The translations under genes and the position numbers were made by a program. The notes under the pieces are model-generated. The model did not search any database. It was given only the letters and a program-made list of their open reading frames with translations, and was not told the origin of the DNA. From the NCBI RefSeq assembly GCF_000523235.1, contig NZ_CP006850.1:2294001-2358000 (forward strand): a DNA stretch of 64,000 nt, given 5' to 3'. Of the stretch, positions 8,312 to 17,514 are shown one piece after another. How positions within the stretch are numbered: position 1 is the first letter of the stretch; each line of letters begins with the position of its first letter. This DNA is from Nocardia nova SH22a (GTDB lineage: Bacteria; Actinomycetota; Actinomycetes; Mycobacteriales; Mycobacteriaceae).

Positions 8312-10927
8312 GTGGGTTGTGTGCTGGGGTTCGGAAAGATCGATCGGGCGCAGATCGCGGTCGTCGGCGGGAAGGGGGCGAACCTGGGGGAGCTGTCGCG
8401 GGTCGAGGGGGTGGCGGTGCCGGACGGGTTCTGTGTGACGACGGAGGCGTTCGCGCGGGTCGTGGAGGCGATACCCGGGATCGCGGAGCATCTGGACGGG
8501 CTGGCGCGGCTCGAACCGGAGGATCGGGAGTCGATTCGGCTGCGCAGTGCCGAGATTCGCCGGGTGATCGAGGAGTGTGAGATGCCCGGCGAGCTGGCGG
8601 CGGAGATCACCGAGGCGCTGGCGGGGCTGGGGGAGAACGTGCCCTGTGCCGTCCGGTCGAGCGCGACGGCCGAGGATCTGCCGACCGCGTCGTTCGCCGG
8701 TCAGCAGGACTCCTATCTGAACATCGTGGGCCCGGCCGAGGTGCTGCGGCACGTCGGCAGATGCTGGGCCTCGCTGTTCACCGAGCGGGCCGTCACCTAC
8801 CGGCTGCGCAACGGCTTCGACCACCGGAAGGTGCGGATGGCGGTCGTCGTGCAGCGGATGGTGTTCCCGCGGGCGTCGGGCATCCTGGTCACCGCCGATC
8901 CGCTCACCTCGAACCGCAAGCTCGCGTCCGTGGACGCCGGGTTCGGGCTCGGTGAGGCGCTGGTGTCCGGACTGGTGAACGCCGATGTGTACACGGTGCG
9001 CGACGACGCGGTCGTCGACCGGGCGATCGCCACCAAGGAGCGTGCGATCGTGGCCGCACCGGCGGGTGGAACCCGCATCGTGGAGATCGAACCGCAGCGG
9101 CGCGACGAGCCGGTGCTGACCGATGCGGAGGTGGTGCGGCTGGTGCGCCTGGGCCGCCGGATCGAAGCGCATTTCGGAACCCCGCAGGACATCGAATGGT
9201 GTTGGGACGACGGTGATTTCCGCATCGTGCAGAGCCGCCCGATCACCACCCTGTTCCCGATTCCCGAGGCCGCGGACGACAACCTGCACATCTACATCTC
9301 CGTGGGCCATCAGCAGATGATGACCGACGCCATGAAACCGCTGGGACTGTCGTTCTGGAAGACGATCAGCCCGGGACATATGCGCGACGGGGGCGGGCGC
9401 CTGTTCGTCGACGCCACACCGAGGTTGGCCGTGCCGGAGATGCGCGACACCATCGTCGACGGCTTCGTCCGATCCGATCCGCTCACCGGATACGCGCTGC
9501 GCAGTGTGCTCGAACGCCCGGATCTGGTGCTGCCGCCCGCCGACCAGCTGCCGCCTCCCCGGCGGTTCGGCACCGGCGAGGTCCCGCCGCCGATCCCGGC
9601 CGATCCGGCCGTCGTCGCCGAGCTGATCGCCGGGAACGAGGCGTCCGTCGACACCATGAAACGAGAGATCAGGGAACTGTCCGGACCGGCACTGCTCGAT
9701 TTCATCGCCGAGGATATCCACGAACTGCACCGGGTCCAGTTCAATCCGCGCAGCCTGCAGGTGATCAACGAGGGGATGGACGCCGCCTGGTGGCTCAACG
9801 ACCAGCTCGAGGCCTGGCTCGGGGAGAAGAACGCGGCCGATGTGCTCACCCAGTCGGTGCCGAACAATGTGACCTCGGAGATGGGATTGGCGCTGCTGGA
9901 TGTCGCCGACGCGATCCGGCCGCATCCGGACGCGGTGGCCTTCCTGCGGCAGGTCGACGACGAGGGCTTCGACGACGCCCGTTTCCTGGACGAGCTGGGA
10001 AAGCGCACCGGCGGCGCCCAGGCGCGCGCGGCGATCGAGGACTATCTCGACCGGTACGGTATGCGCTGCACCGGCGAGATCGACATCACCAGGCCGCGCT
10101 GGAGTGAGAGCCCCACGACGCTGGTGCCCGCGATCCTGGGAAATATCAGGAACTTCGAACCGGGCGCCGCCGCTCGCCTCTTCGAGGAAGGGCGGCGGCA
10201 GGCGGAGCGCACGCGCGACGAACTGCTGGCGCGGTTGCGGGAACTGCCGGACGGGGAACAGAAGGCCGAGGAGACCGCGCGCAAGATCGACCGGGTGCGC
10301 ACCTTCGCGGGCTATCGGGAGTATCCGAAGTATGCGATGGTCACCCGCTACCTGCACTACAAGCGGGCCCTGCTGGCGGAGGCCGAGCGGCTGGTGGCCG
10401 GTGGCGTGCTGGGCCGGGCGCACGATATCTTCTATCTGACTCTCGAGGAACTGGGCGAGGTCGTGCGCTCCCACCGGGTGTCGCAGTCGCTGATCGAGGA
10501 ACGCCGTGCCGCGTTCCGTTCGTATCGGGCGCTCACGGCGCCGCGCGTGCTCACCTCGGATGGTGAGACGTTCGTGGGAAGTTATGGGCGCGAGGACATT
10601 CCGGCCGGGGCACTGGCCGGGATGGGTGTGTCCCCGGGCGCGGTCGAGGGCCGGGCCCGGGTGGTCACCGATCTCGCGCGGGCCGATCTGGAACCCGGCG
10701 ACATCCTGGTCACCGCCTACACCGATCCGAGCTGGACGCCGCTGTTCGTCGCGATCACCGGCCTGGTGACCGAGGTCGGCGGGCTCATGACCCACGGCGC
10801 GGTGATCGCCCGCGAATACGGTCTACCGGCCGTGGTGGGAGTGCAGAACGCGACCCGGCTGATTCGCGACGGTCAGCGGATCCGCGTGCACGGGCAGGAC
10901 GGATACGTCGAGATCCTGTCCGACTGA
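8312..10927 (+). CDS. rph: Rifampicin phosphotransferase (PEP-synthase-like)
   Basis: An 871-residue ATP-dependent dikinase that, in this family, phosphorylates the C21 hydroxyl of rifamycins and so inactivates them. The N-terminal ATP-grasp (PPDK_N) domain has GGKGANLGEL and CAVRSSATAEDLP. The middle rifamycin-binding domain opens with SVGHQQMMTDAMKPLGLSF, typical of Rph rather than PEP synthase. The C-terminal swivelling domain has GGLMTHGAVIAREYG, putting the phosphocarrier His at 828, close to His825 of Listeria Rph. GTG 8312 is preferred because GGTGAGGAG lies just upstream; GTG 8297 and 8321 are alternatives. I could not find the rifamycin-associated element known upstream of some actinobacterial rph genes. 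Confidence 0.93.
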   Translation: MGCVLGFGKIDRAQIAVVGGKGANLGELSRVEGVAVPDGFCVTTEAFARVVEAIPGIAEHLDGLARLEPEDRESIRLRSAEIRRVIEECEMPGELAAEITEALAGLGENVPCAVRSSATAEDLPTASFAGQQDSYLNIVGPAEVLRHVGRCWASLFTERAVTYRLRNGFDHRKVRMAVVVQRMVFPRASGILVTADPLTSNRKLASVDAGFGLGEALVSGLVNADVYTVRDDAVVDRAIATKERAIVAAPAGGTRIVEIEPQRRDEPVLTDAEVVRLVRLGRRIEAHFGTPQDIEWCWDDGDFRIVQSRPITTLFPIPEAADDNLHIYISVGHQQMMTDAMKPLGLSFWKTISPGHMRDGGGRLFVDATPRLAVPEMRDTIVDGFVRSDPLTGYALRSVLERPDLVLPPADQLPPPRRFGTGEVPPPIPADPAVVAELIAGNEASVDTMKREIRELSGPALLDFIAEDIHELHRVQFNPRSLQVINEGMDAAWWLNDQLEAWLGEKNAADVLTQSVPNNVTSEMGLALLDVADAIRPHPDAVAFLRQVDDEGFDDARFLDELGKRTGGAQARAAIEDYLDRYGMRCTGEIDITRPRWSESPTTLVPAILGNIRNFEPGAAARLFEEGRRQAERTRDELLARLRELPDGEQKAEETARKIDRVRTFAGYREYPKYAMVTRYLHYKRALLAEAERLVAGGVLGRAHDIFYLTLEELGEVVRSHRVSQSLIEERRAAFRSYRALTAPRVLTSDGETFVGSYGREDIPAGALAGMGVSPGAVEGRARVVTDLARADLEPGDILVTAYTDPSWTPLFVAITGLVTEVGGLMTHGAVIAREYGLPAVVGVQNATRLIRDGQRIRVHGQDGYVEILSD

Positions 10928-11044
10928 TGGGCACGCCGTGATCCGCGCTGACGGGCACGCCGCGATCCGCGCTGATGGGCACGCCGTGATCCGCGCTGAC
11001 GGGCACGCCGCGATCCGCGCTGACGGGCACGCCGCGATCTGCGC
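10925..11044 (+). repeat. 24-bp x 5 minisatellite over the rph stop
   Basis: Five uninterrupted 24-bp units. The first begins with the TGA stop of rph. Units alternate between TGAT...GTG and TGAC...GCG variants in the order A-B-A-B-B', suggesting growth by duplication of a 48-bp pair. The last unit has one C-to-T change. No spacers, so not CRISPR-like. Confidence 0.95.
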
Positions 11045-11103
11045 GGATTCGGAGTGACAAGTCCGAATCTGCCTCTTGCGCGTGCTCGAGGCGCCTCTAA
11101 GAT

Positions 11104-11140
11104 GGAAACCTTATATAGACCTTTTGAGAATGAGGTTTCC
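11104..11140. promoter_or_regulatory. Leader dyad before DapB-like gene
   Basis: Arms GGAAACC (11104-11110) and GGTTTCC (11134-11140) flank 23 bases containing TTATATAG, the only AT-rich stretch here and a candidate -10. The right arm abuts the ATG at 11141, so the dyad could be an operator or a leader hairpin that hides the ribosome-binding site. Confidence 0.4.
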
Positions 11141-12202
11141 ATGGCATCCGCCAGCTATCGGGTCGTGCAGTGGACGACCGGCAATGTCGGCAAGAGCTCC
11201 GCGCGGGCGCTGCTGGCCCATCCGGCGCTGGAACTGGCGGGGTGCTTCGCGTGGTCGCCGGACAAGGCGGGCCGCGATGTCGGTGAACTGTGCGGCGGCC
11301 CGCCCGCGGGCGTGACGGCGACTGCGGACGCGGCGGCACTGCTCGCGTCGAAACCGGACTGTGTGGTCTACAACCCGATGTGGATCGACGTCGACGAGCT
11401 GGTGGCCATATTGGAATCCGGCGCCAATGTGGTCACCACCGCGTCGTTCATCACCGGCCACAATCTGGACGCGGGACGCGATCGGATCGAGCGGGCCTGC
11501 TTGCGCGGGAATTCGACGCTCTTCGGCTCGGGGGTCAGTCCCGGCTTCGCGCAACTGCTCGCGATCGTGGCGGCCGGCGCGTGCGACCGGATCGACAAGG
11601 TGACCATCGCCGAATCCGCCGACACCACCTTCTACGATTCGCCCGATACCGAGCGTCCGGTCGGATTCGGGATGCGCATCGACGATCCCGAGCTGCCCGG
11701 AATGGCCGCGAAGGGCACCGCGATCTTCGCCGAGGCCGTGCGGTTGCTGGCCGATTCGCTGGGGACCGAACTCGACGAGATCGTCTGCGAGGCCGAATAC
11801 GCCCGGACCACAACGGAACTCGACCTCGGCTCGTGGACCATCGGCGAGGACTGCGTGGCCGGGGTGTACGTGAGCTGGCAGGGGCGCGTCGGCGGGAACA
11901 CCGTCATCGATGTGAACGTGCGCTGGCGCAAGGGGCAGAGCCTCGAACCGGACTGGAAACTCGACGGCGACGGCTGGAAGATCACCATCGACGGCCGCCC
12001 GACGGTGAACATGACCGTCGGCTTCCTCCCGCCGCCGGATTTCGGCGCCGAGACCATCGCGGACTTCATGGTGCTCGGCCACATCATGACCGCCATGCCG
12101 CCGATCCACGCCATCCCCGCCGTGGTGGCGGCGGCGCCGGGGATCGCGACCTACAACGATCTGCCGCTGATCGTCCCGCGCGGGATCCTGCGCGATGCGT
12201 AG
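11141..12202 (+). CDS. DapB-like NAD(P)-binding oxidoreductase
   Basis: A 353-residue cytoplasmic protein with an N-terminal Rossmann domain of the dihydrodipicolinate reductase type: YRVVQWTTGNVGKSSARALLAHP gives the dinucleotide-binding turn. The fold continues with CVVYNPMWIDVDELVAILE and VVTTASFITG. True DapB is about 250-270 residues; this longer group is an actinobacterial paralogue family (also likened to 2,4-diaminopentanoate dehydrogenase) often found near lipid or steroid catabolic genes. A second paralogue lies at 21258-22340. Reaction unknown; an oxidoreductase role is inferred from fold alone. Confidence 0.75.
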   Translation: MASASYRVVQWTTGNVGKSSARALLAHPALELAGCFAWSPDKAGRDVGELCGGPPAGVTATADAAALLASKPDCVVYNPMWIDVDELVAILESGANVVTTASFITGHNLDAGRDRIERACLRGNSTLFGSGVSPGFAQLLAIVAAGACDRIDKVTIAESADTTFYDSPDTERPVGFGMRIDDPELPGMAAKGTAIFAEAVRLLADSLGTELDEIVCEAEYARTTTELDLGSWTIGEDCVAGVYVSWQGRVGGNTVIDVNVRWRKGQSLEPDWKLDGDGWKITIDGRPTVNMTVGFLPPPDFGAETIADFMVLGHIMTAMPPIHAIPAVVAAAPGIATYNDLPLIVPRGILRDA

Positions 12203-12298
12203 GCGAACAGGTAGGCGGATACGTAGTTTCCCGGTCGCCGATCGCCGGGTGATGGGCCACACTGTCTGCGACGAGTCCGGCACTATGGCACGAGGTCG

Positions 12299-12580
12299 AT
12301 GATGGATCGAACGTATTCCGGCGCGGTCCGGGACGCGCGTTCGGCGACGACGGAGTCACCGAACGCCGCACCGGTACCTCCGGCCTGCGACGACGTGCAT
12401 CTGCGGATCTGGCTCGGCGGGCGGGCGTTCGACTACCGGGCGGCCGCGGCCGCGGTCCACAATCTGATCCGCGATTGGCAGCGCAGGCGGTGGTGCGCGA
12501 TCGAAATCGTGGAGAACACCGTCGCGGACATGCTGCCCGAGAACCGGCTGCCCAACGAACGGCTCTACATCGGCCGGTGA
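12299..12580 (+). CDS. Small conserved-looking hypothetical protein
   Basis: A 93-residue protein that I do not recognise. After a low-complexity N-terminus comes a folded-looking core from about residue 30: VHLRIWLGGRAFDYRAAAAAVHNLIRDWQRRRWCAIEIVE, mixing strands and one amphipathic helix. No signal peptide or membrane segment. Two adjacent ATG codons (12299, 12302) could start it. It is convergent with the OmpA-like lipoprotein gene, seven bases away. Confidence 0.5.
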   Translation: MMDRTYSGAVRDARSATTESPNAAPVPPACDDVHLRIWLGGRAFDYRAAAAAVHNLIRDWQRRRWCAIEIVENTVADMLPENRLPNERLYIGR

Positions 12581-12586
12581 ACCGGG

Positions 12587-13117
12587 CTACCCGGTCGTCA
12601 CCGAGATCGTCGCCTGATCGACCTGCACGTTGCTCTCGCTCGGGTTCCCGGAGGAATCGACGGTGATCCGCGCCTTGTCGACGCCCTCGTTCTCGAGTGC
12701 CGTGACGATCGTCGTGCCCCGGGCCTCGGCGAGCGAATCCGCCGCCGAGGTGTCCGGACCGGCGGCATAGGTCTCGATCTTGATCTTGGTGTCGTTGCCG
12801 TGCAGCGGAATCGCCACCGCCTTGATCGTGGCGACATCGACCGGGCTGAGATCGGCGCTGCCCTGTTCGAAGGTGATCGGCGTAGCGGCCAGCACGCTGT
12901 TGATCGCGTTCTGGACCGCCTGCTCCGCCGAGTTCAATGCCGAGCCGACTACCGAGGACGCGGTCGTGGCGATACTGCTGCGCAGCTCGGAGTGCTCACC
13001 GGCCTGGGTCGTGGTCGTCGCCGCGGACGAGCCGTTGTCGTCGGAGGAACATCCGGCGATCGGCACGAGTGCCGCCGCACCGGCCGCGAGTACCGCTACC
13101 ACCTGCACGCGTTTCAT
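12587..13117 (-). CDS. Lipoprotein with OmpA-like C-terminal domain
   Basis: A 176-residue exported lipoprotein: signal peptide MKRVQVVAVLAAGAAALVP and lipobox IAGC with Cys23. A Ser/Thr linker leads to an OmpA-like module, recognisable by ITFEQGSADLSPVDVATIKAVA, a DSLAEARGTTIVTALENEGVD helix and a final strand. The module resembles the C-terminal region of mycobacterial ArfA/OmpATb more than Gram-negative OmpA, and a peptidoglycan-binding role is possible. It lies downstream of a same-strand membrane-protein gene with a 48-bp gap, so the two may be co-transcribed. Confidence 0.7.
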   Translation of the reverse strand: MKRVQVVAVLAAGAAALVPIAGCSSDDNGSSAATTTTQAGEHSELRSSIATTASSVVGSALNSAEQAVQNAINSVLAATPITFEQGSADLSPVDVATIKAVAIPLHGNDTKIKIETYAAGPDTSAADSLAEARGTTIVTALENEGVDKARITVDSSGNPSESNVQVDQATISVTTG

Positions 13118-13165
13118 GCTTTCTCCTGTCGTCGAGCGGATCCCGGAAGGGATGTGTGGATGACC

Positions 13166-14551
13166 TCAACTGCTCGCCGCCGGATGTTCGGCGGACGGTG
13201 GATCGGCCGCGGCCGAATCTGTTCCGGCCGCCACCGCGGGACGCGCGATCACCTCGACGGCCAGTAGCAGCACCCCGGCGACCAGGACGATCCCGACGAC
13301 GACCAGTCCGGTGGGATAGGACCACAGCACCAGGGCCAGCACCGCACCGGCGAGGATCGCCAGGCGCAGCGGAACCCGATACCGCGCGGCGAACACCTCG
13401 GCGGCGCGGGGAGCGGCGGTGCGGCGTCCGCGCACGGACGTCAGCAGCCGGGTCCATCCCGACCGCACCGCGCGGGCCGAACGCGACGACCCGGCCAGAT
13501 ATCCGGCCGCCGCCACGACCAGGCCCACCACCGCCACCGCGCGCAGCGACACCCGCATCGGATGGATCACGGTGTCGAACAACGCGGCCGCGGCAGGCGA
13601 CGACAGTGTGTCGGCCGGAACGGAATCCAGATAGATCCCGCGGCCGATCAGCAGGCCGACGGCCAGCAGCACCATCGCCACCGCCCCGGCGACACCGACC
13701 AGTGCGAAGGCCCGCAGTCGCCGTCCGCCGGGTGCGAGCCAGACGGCCCCGGCCGCGGTGGCCAGCGCGATCCACGGCAGCACGTTCGCGACGCGGTCGA
13801 GGGTGTGCAACCACGCCCGATACTTCGGCAGTTCGGTCGCATGGAAGAGTTCGAACCGCGCGTCGATGTCGGGGATGCGGTCGGCGGCGGTGAATCCGCG
13901 GGCGTCGAGCCGGTCCTTCAGGGTCGCGAGTACCGGTTGCAGCGAGATGCTGATGGTGCCGTCGTCGGAGATCTCGACTCCCGGCCTGGTCGTGCCGTCG
14001 ACCACCCGCACCAGCGCCTGATGGGCACGCCGGTTGGCGGCGTTCCACACCTCGGCGAACTCGTCGCTGCTCACCACCTCCGTCGCGGCCCGGTGGATGT
14101 AGTCGCGAGCCTGGTCGGCCGCCAGGGCGGGCAGGCTGTTCAGGGCGGCGGCGACGCGCGGGCGATCCGACAGCCCGGTATCCGCGGTGAGCGCGGTGAC
14201 GGCGTCGGCGGTCAGCGCCTCGATGTCGATCCGGTCGACGACGGCGTCGGTGATCTTGTCGGCCAGCTCGCTGCGAATCGCCGGGTCGGCGGCCAGCGGG
14301 GCGACGGTCGTGACATAGCGGTCGGTGTCGAAGATCTGTGAACGGGCGAAGCGGGCCGCCACCGATCCGAGGATCAGGACGCCGGTGAGCACGAGCAGGA
14401 CCGCGACCCCGGTCCACCGCAGCGCGTGGCCGCGCGGGCGATTCGATTCGGCTGCGACCTGGGCCCGCAGGCGTTCGAGTTCCGCGCGGTCGTCATTCGA
14501 CAGCGCGTCGCCGGGCACTCGCGGACGGGCGTCGTCAGCGTCGCTGGACAT
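13166..14551 (-). CDS. Integral membrane protein, large external domain
   Basis: A 461-residue protein of no named family that I can assign. A charged N-terminus (about 45 residues) precedes a first membrane helix (LRWTGVAVLLVLTGVLILGSVAA), then about 200 probably extracytoplasmic residues beginning IFDTDRYVTTVAPLA, followed by about five more helices between residues 250 and 450 and an Ala/Asp-rich tail. Proteins of this layout are common and uncharacterised in Streptomyces and Nocardia. Start ATG 14551. Likely transcribed with the lipoprotein gene that follows. Confidence 0.65.
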   Translation of the reverse strand: MSSDADDARPRVPGDALSNDDRAELERLRAQVAAESNRPRGHALRWTGVAVLLVLTGVLILGSVAARFARSQIFDTDRYVTTVAPLAADPAIRSELADKITDAVVDRIDIEALTADAVTALTADTGLSDRPRVAAALNSLPALAADQARDYIHRAATEVVSSDEFAEVWNAANRRAHQALVRVVDGTTRPGVEISDDGTISISLQPVLATLKDRLDARGFTAADRIPDIDARFELFHATELPKYRAWLHTLDRVANVLPWIALATAAGAVWLAPGGRRLRAFALVGVAGAVAMVLLAVGLLIGRGIYLDSVPADTLSSPAAAALFDTVIHPMRVSLRAVAVVGLVVAAAGYLAGSSRSARAVRSGWTRLLTSVRGRRTAAPRAAEVFAARYRVPLRLAILAGAVLALVLWSYPTGLVVVGIVLVAGVLLLAVEVIARPAVAAGTDSAAADPPSAEHPAASS

Positions 14552-14595
14552 CGCTTCTCATCAGGTTCGGGTCCCTCCGGTGGCGCGACCGGCCA

Positions 14596-14631
14596 TGAAG
14601 TCTGCTGGAACCTTGAAGTTTGCTGGAACAT
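14596..14631. repeat. 18-bp direct repeat pair
   Basis: Two consecutive 18-bp units (TGAAGTCTGCTGGAACCT and TGAAGTTTGCTGGAACAT, two differences) lie in the divergent promoter space between the membrane-protein gene and the gene at 14756. Tandem binding sites for a response regulator are one possibility; a short slipped duplication is another. Confidence 0.5.
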
Positions 14632-14755
14632 TGCAAGGGTATTCCTCGCGCCCGTCTCACGGGCGCACAATGAAAGGCGCGCCCGAGTTTCGGCGGCCCG
14701 CCCGGTGCGGTGGCCGGATCGTCGCGGTGCGATCCACTTCTCCCGAGGAGCGTCG

Positions 14756-15106
14756 ATGGCCCCCTATTCTCCGATCGCCGACCACGGAATAGTCGGTGAT
14801 ACGCGGACCCCGGCACCGGTGTCGGCGAGCGAGACGGTGGGCTGGAGGCGTGCGTCGCGCCTCGATTCGCCGAGTGTTTTCGGTGCCCTGCTCGATCACG
14901 GGCGGGGTGGACGCTGTCGTGTCGCGGTGCATTTGCCGGAAGGGCGGCAGGTGCGCTACGCCTTCGACGAGATGCTCACCTTCGCCGACCCTGCCGGGCT
15001 GTTCGCCGAGGAGATCGGGCGCTCGGGGGAGCGACCGGGCAACTTCCCGCGGGCATTCACCCATCCGGCGCCGGCACTCGACCGCCTCGGTGACGGGACC
15101 GGGTGA
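14756..15106 (+). CDS. Small hypothetical protein before MFS gene
   Basis: A 116-residue cytoplasmic protein with no family that I recognise. The middle has a plausible strand-rich core (VFGALLDHGRGGRCRVAVHLPEGRQVRYAFDEMLTFADPAGLFAEEIG). CCCGAGGAG lies four bases before ATG 14756. The stop at 15104-15106 is three bases ahead of the MFS start, so translational coupling and a shared operon are likely. Confidence 0.55.
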   Translation: MAPYSPIADHGIVGDTRTPAPVSASETVGWRRASRLDSPSVFGALLDHGRGGRCRVAVHLPEGRQVRYAFDEMLTFADPAGLFAEEIGRSGERPGNFPRAFTHPAPALDRLGDGTG

Positions 15107-15109
15107 GCG

Positions 15110-16489
15110 ATGGGCAGGCCGACCGCTCCGGCACGCCCGCGCGGTGTGCTGGTGCCGTTGGCGCTGGCCCAGTTCATCTGCGGTTTCGCGGGCACCGATC
15201 TGGCGGTGATGATCACCGACGTCAGCGACGACTTGGGTACCGGGGCCGCCGGGGTGCGGCTGGTGACCACCCTGTACCTGCTGATCATGGCGGCGTTGAT
15301 GATTCCCGGCGGCAAGCTCGTCGATCGCTACGGCCGCAAACGCTGTTTCACCGCGGGACTGTCGGTCTACGGCGTCGGCGCCGTGCTCAGCGCCCTCGCC
15401 CCCGGCCTGGGCGTGCTGGTACTGGGGAACTCGGTGCTGCAGGGCGTGGGCGCGGCGCTGCTGATCCCGCCGGTCTACCTCCTGACCACCGTGCTGGTGA
15501 CCGGTACCGCCTCGCGCGCACGGGCATTCGGCGTGGTGATGGCGATGGCGGGGATCGGCGCGGCGGCCGGGCCGATCCTCGGCGGACTGATCGCCGCCGG
15601 GCTCGGCTGGCGGGCCGCCTTCGCCTTCCAGGCGCTCGTGGTGGCCGCCATCGGGATCTTCACTCGCCGGATGCGCGATCCGGTCCCGCCCGATCCGTCG
15701 CGCCGCCCGGACCTCCTCGGCGCAGTCCTGTCGACGACCGGCCTGGTACTGCTGGTGCTCGGAATCCTGGCCGCCGACACCGACTTACGCTGGAGCGCGG
15801 TGCTGATCGTGCTCGCGATATCGGCACTGGCGGCATTCTTGGCGCACGAGCGCGCCGCCGAACTGGCGGGTGGCGAGCCGCTGGTTTCGACGAGCCTGTT
15901 CCGCGGCAAGGTGTCGAATATCGGCCTGGCGACCCAATCGCTGCAGTGGCTGATCCTGACGGGCACGTTGTTCGTGGTGCCGGCCTATCTGCGGGTGACG
16001 CGGGGGTACGCGCCGATCGATATCGCGGCGATCTTCACCGCCGCCCTCGCGGGCCTGCTGATCTCGTCGCTGGCGGCGGCGCGGCTGGTCCGGCGCTTCG
16101 ATCGGCGCGGCCTGATCATGGCGGGATTCGGTGTGGTGACGGCCGGGACCGTGGTGCTGATCGTGCTGGCCGGGAGCACGCTGACCGCATGGGCGTTCGC
16201 GTCGGGATTGGCGCTGATCGGCCTGGGGCTCGGTGCGATGCTGACGCCGTCGGTCGATGTCGTGCGGTCGGCGTTCGGCGAACCGCGGCAGGGTGAGATC
16301 TCCGGGCTGTCGCGGTGTGTGGCGACTTTCGGATCATCCCTGGGCGTCGCCGTCGCCGGTACCATCTTCGTCGCCGGACTCACCGGCCACACCTTCGCTT
16401 TCGCCATGCTCGTGCTCGCCCTGGCCGGTGCCCTCGGGCTGTTCGCCGCGGCCGAGCTGCCACCGGGAAAGCCGCTCGCGCGCCCGTAG
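15110..16489 (+). CDS. MFS transporter, drug-exporter (DHA2-like)
   Basis: A 459-residue proton-coupled transporter of the major facilitator superfamily. The first helices contain the DLAVMITDVSDDLG region, and the loop after helix 2 gives the MFS signature GGKLVDRYGRKR. RRAGGPIL-like motif C is seen as GAAAGPILGGLI, typical of antiporters that export drugs. Twelve to fourteen hydrophobic helices are countable. Directly follows, and probably is coupled to, the 116-residue ORF. The substrate is not predictable. Confidence 0.85.
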   Translation: MGRPTAPARPRGVLVPLALAQFICGFAGTDLAVMITDVSDDLGTGAAGVRLVTTLYLLIMAALMIPGGKLVDRYGRKRCFTAGLSVYGVGAVLSALAPGLGVLVLGNSVLQGVGAALLIPPVYLLTTVLVTGTASRARAFGVVMAMAGIGAAAGPILGGLIAAGLGWRAAFAFQALVVAAIGIFTRRMRDPVPPDPSRRPDLLGAVLSTTGLVLLVLGILAADTDLRWSAVLIVLAISALAAFLAHERAAELAGGEPLVSTSLFRGKVSNIGLATQSLQWLILTGTLFVVPAYLRVTRGYAPIDIAAIFTAALAGLLISSLAAARLVRRFDRRGLIMAGFGVVTAGTVVLIVLAGSTLTAWAFASGLALIGLGLGAMLTPSVDVVRSAFGEPRQGEISGLSRCVATFGSSLGVAVAGTIFVAGLTGHTFAFAMLVLALAGALGLFAAAELPPGKPLARP

Positions 16490-16516
16490 TCCGCCACGAA
16501 CAGAACCGGGAGATCC

Positions 16517-17053
16517 ATGGACACCACCGGCCAGGCACTGCTCCACGGTCCGCTGTTCTCCCGCCGCACGCCGCTGGACCGCGACAACGCCGCCCGCCGG
16601 ATCAGCGCCTACGTCTACGGCAACATCCTGATTCTCGCCGCGCTCATCCCGGTGACCACGACCGAGGAACACGTCGGAATTCTCGTAGTGGTGGGTACCG
16701 CGCTGTCGACCTTCGTCGCGCACGTCTTCGCCGAAGGGGTGGGTCAGGCCGTGCGGGAGAGCAGGACGCTGACCTCGGCGCAGCGCTGGTCGGATCTGCG
16801 TGATTCGGTGCCGATCCTGAGTTCGGCCGTGCTGCCCGCGCTGATTCTGGCGATCGCCGCGATCGGCTGGCTCGAACCCCGCACGGCCCAGATCGCCGCC
16901 GAGGTGGCGATGCTGGTGCGCATCGGCGGGATCGTCTTCGTGATCGAGCGCTTGAAGGGCGCCCGCCCGAGCCGCTCGACACTGCTGGCGGCGCTGTTGC
17001 TCACCGTGGTCGCGACCGCGGTCGTCGTGATGAAGGTGCTGCTCACCCACTGA
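16517..17053 (+). CDS. Four-helix membrane protein, unknown function
   Basis: A 178-residue integral membrane protein with helices near residues 33-50, 53-68, 98-117 and 155-175 separated by short charged loops. No motif identifies a family; EEHVGILVVVGTALSTFVAHVFAEGVGQAV carries several polar residues inside or near helices and could be functional. It follows the MFS gene by 27 bases on the same strand with GGGAGATCC upstream of the ATG, so it probably belongs to the same operon. Confidence 0.6.
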   Translation: MDTTGQALLHGPLFSRRTPLDRDNAARRISAYVYGNILILAALIPVTTTEEHVGILVVVGTALSTFVAHVFAEGVGQAVRESRTLTSAQRWSDLRDSVPILSSAVLPALILAIAAIGWLEPRTAQIAAEVAMLVRIGGIVFVIERLKGARPSRSTLLAALLLTVVATAVVVMKVLLTH

Positions 17054-17091
17054 CCGGACCGGGCGCCGATCGCACCCGGTCCGATCCGGTG

Positions 17092-17514
17092 TCAGACGCG
17101 TTTGGGATCCCAGGTGGCGATCGCCCAGATCACCACGATGTCGAGCGCGATGATCAGGATCGACCACCACGGGTAGTAGGGCAGCCACAGGAAATTGGCG
17201 AGGATGGACAGGCTCAGCAGCGTGATCGCCAGGATCCGTCCCCAGACCGCGCCGGTGAACAGCCCGACGGCGGCGAGCACCACGAGGATGCCGAGGATGA
17301 GGTGGACCCATCCCCATCCGGAGGTGTTCCACTGATACGTGTAATTCGGTCCGGCGATGTAGATGTCGTCCTTGGCGATGGCCGAGATGCCCTGGAAGAT
17401 CGAGACGATCCCGGCGACGACCAGCAGCGCGGCGGCCGCGAGCGACGTGCCCGCCGCGACCTTCTGCTCGGTGCCGGTTCGGTGATCGAATGTGTTGTGT
17501 TCCGTAGCCGTCAC
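17092..17514 (-). CDS. DUF7144-like membrane protein
   Basis: A 140-residue protein with four hydrophobic helices (about 20-42, 67-84, 88-106, 110-130). The conserved look of this actinobacterial family is clear: IFQGISAIAKDDIY after helix 1, WNTSGWGWVHLILGILVVLAAVGLFTG, and LPYYPWWSILIIALDIVVIWAI with its aromatic cluster. Function unknown. Convergent with the preceding gene and monocistronic. Confidence 0.75.
   Translation of the reverse strand: MTATEHNTFDHRTGTEQKVAAGTSLAAAALLVVAGIVSIFQGISAIAKDDIYIAGPNYTYQWNTSGWGWVHLILGILVVLAAVGLFTGAVWGRILAITLLSLSILANFLWLPYYPWWSILIIALDIVVIWAIATWDPKRV

Noticed and set aside
8258..10795. Very long open frame (845 codons) antisense to rph
   Set aside because: Opposite-strand frames stay open in GC-rich coding DNA; its residues are His/Arg/Gln-rich without motifs, while the plus strand gives a complete Rph.
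10925..11044. CRISPR-like array
   Set aside because: Repeats are directly abutting with no spacers and no cas genes are in the window.
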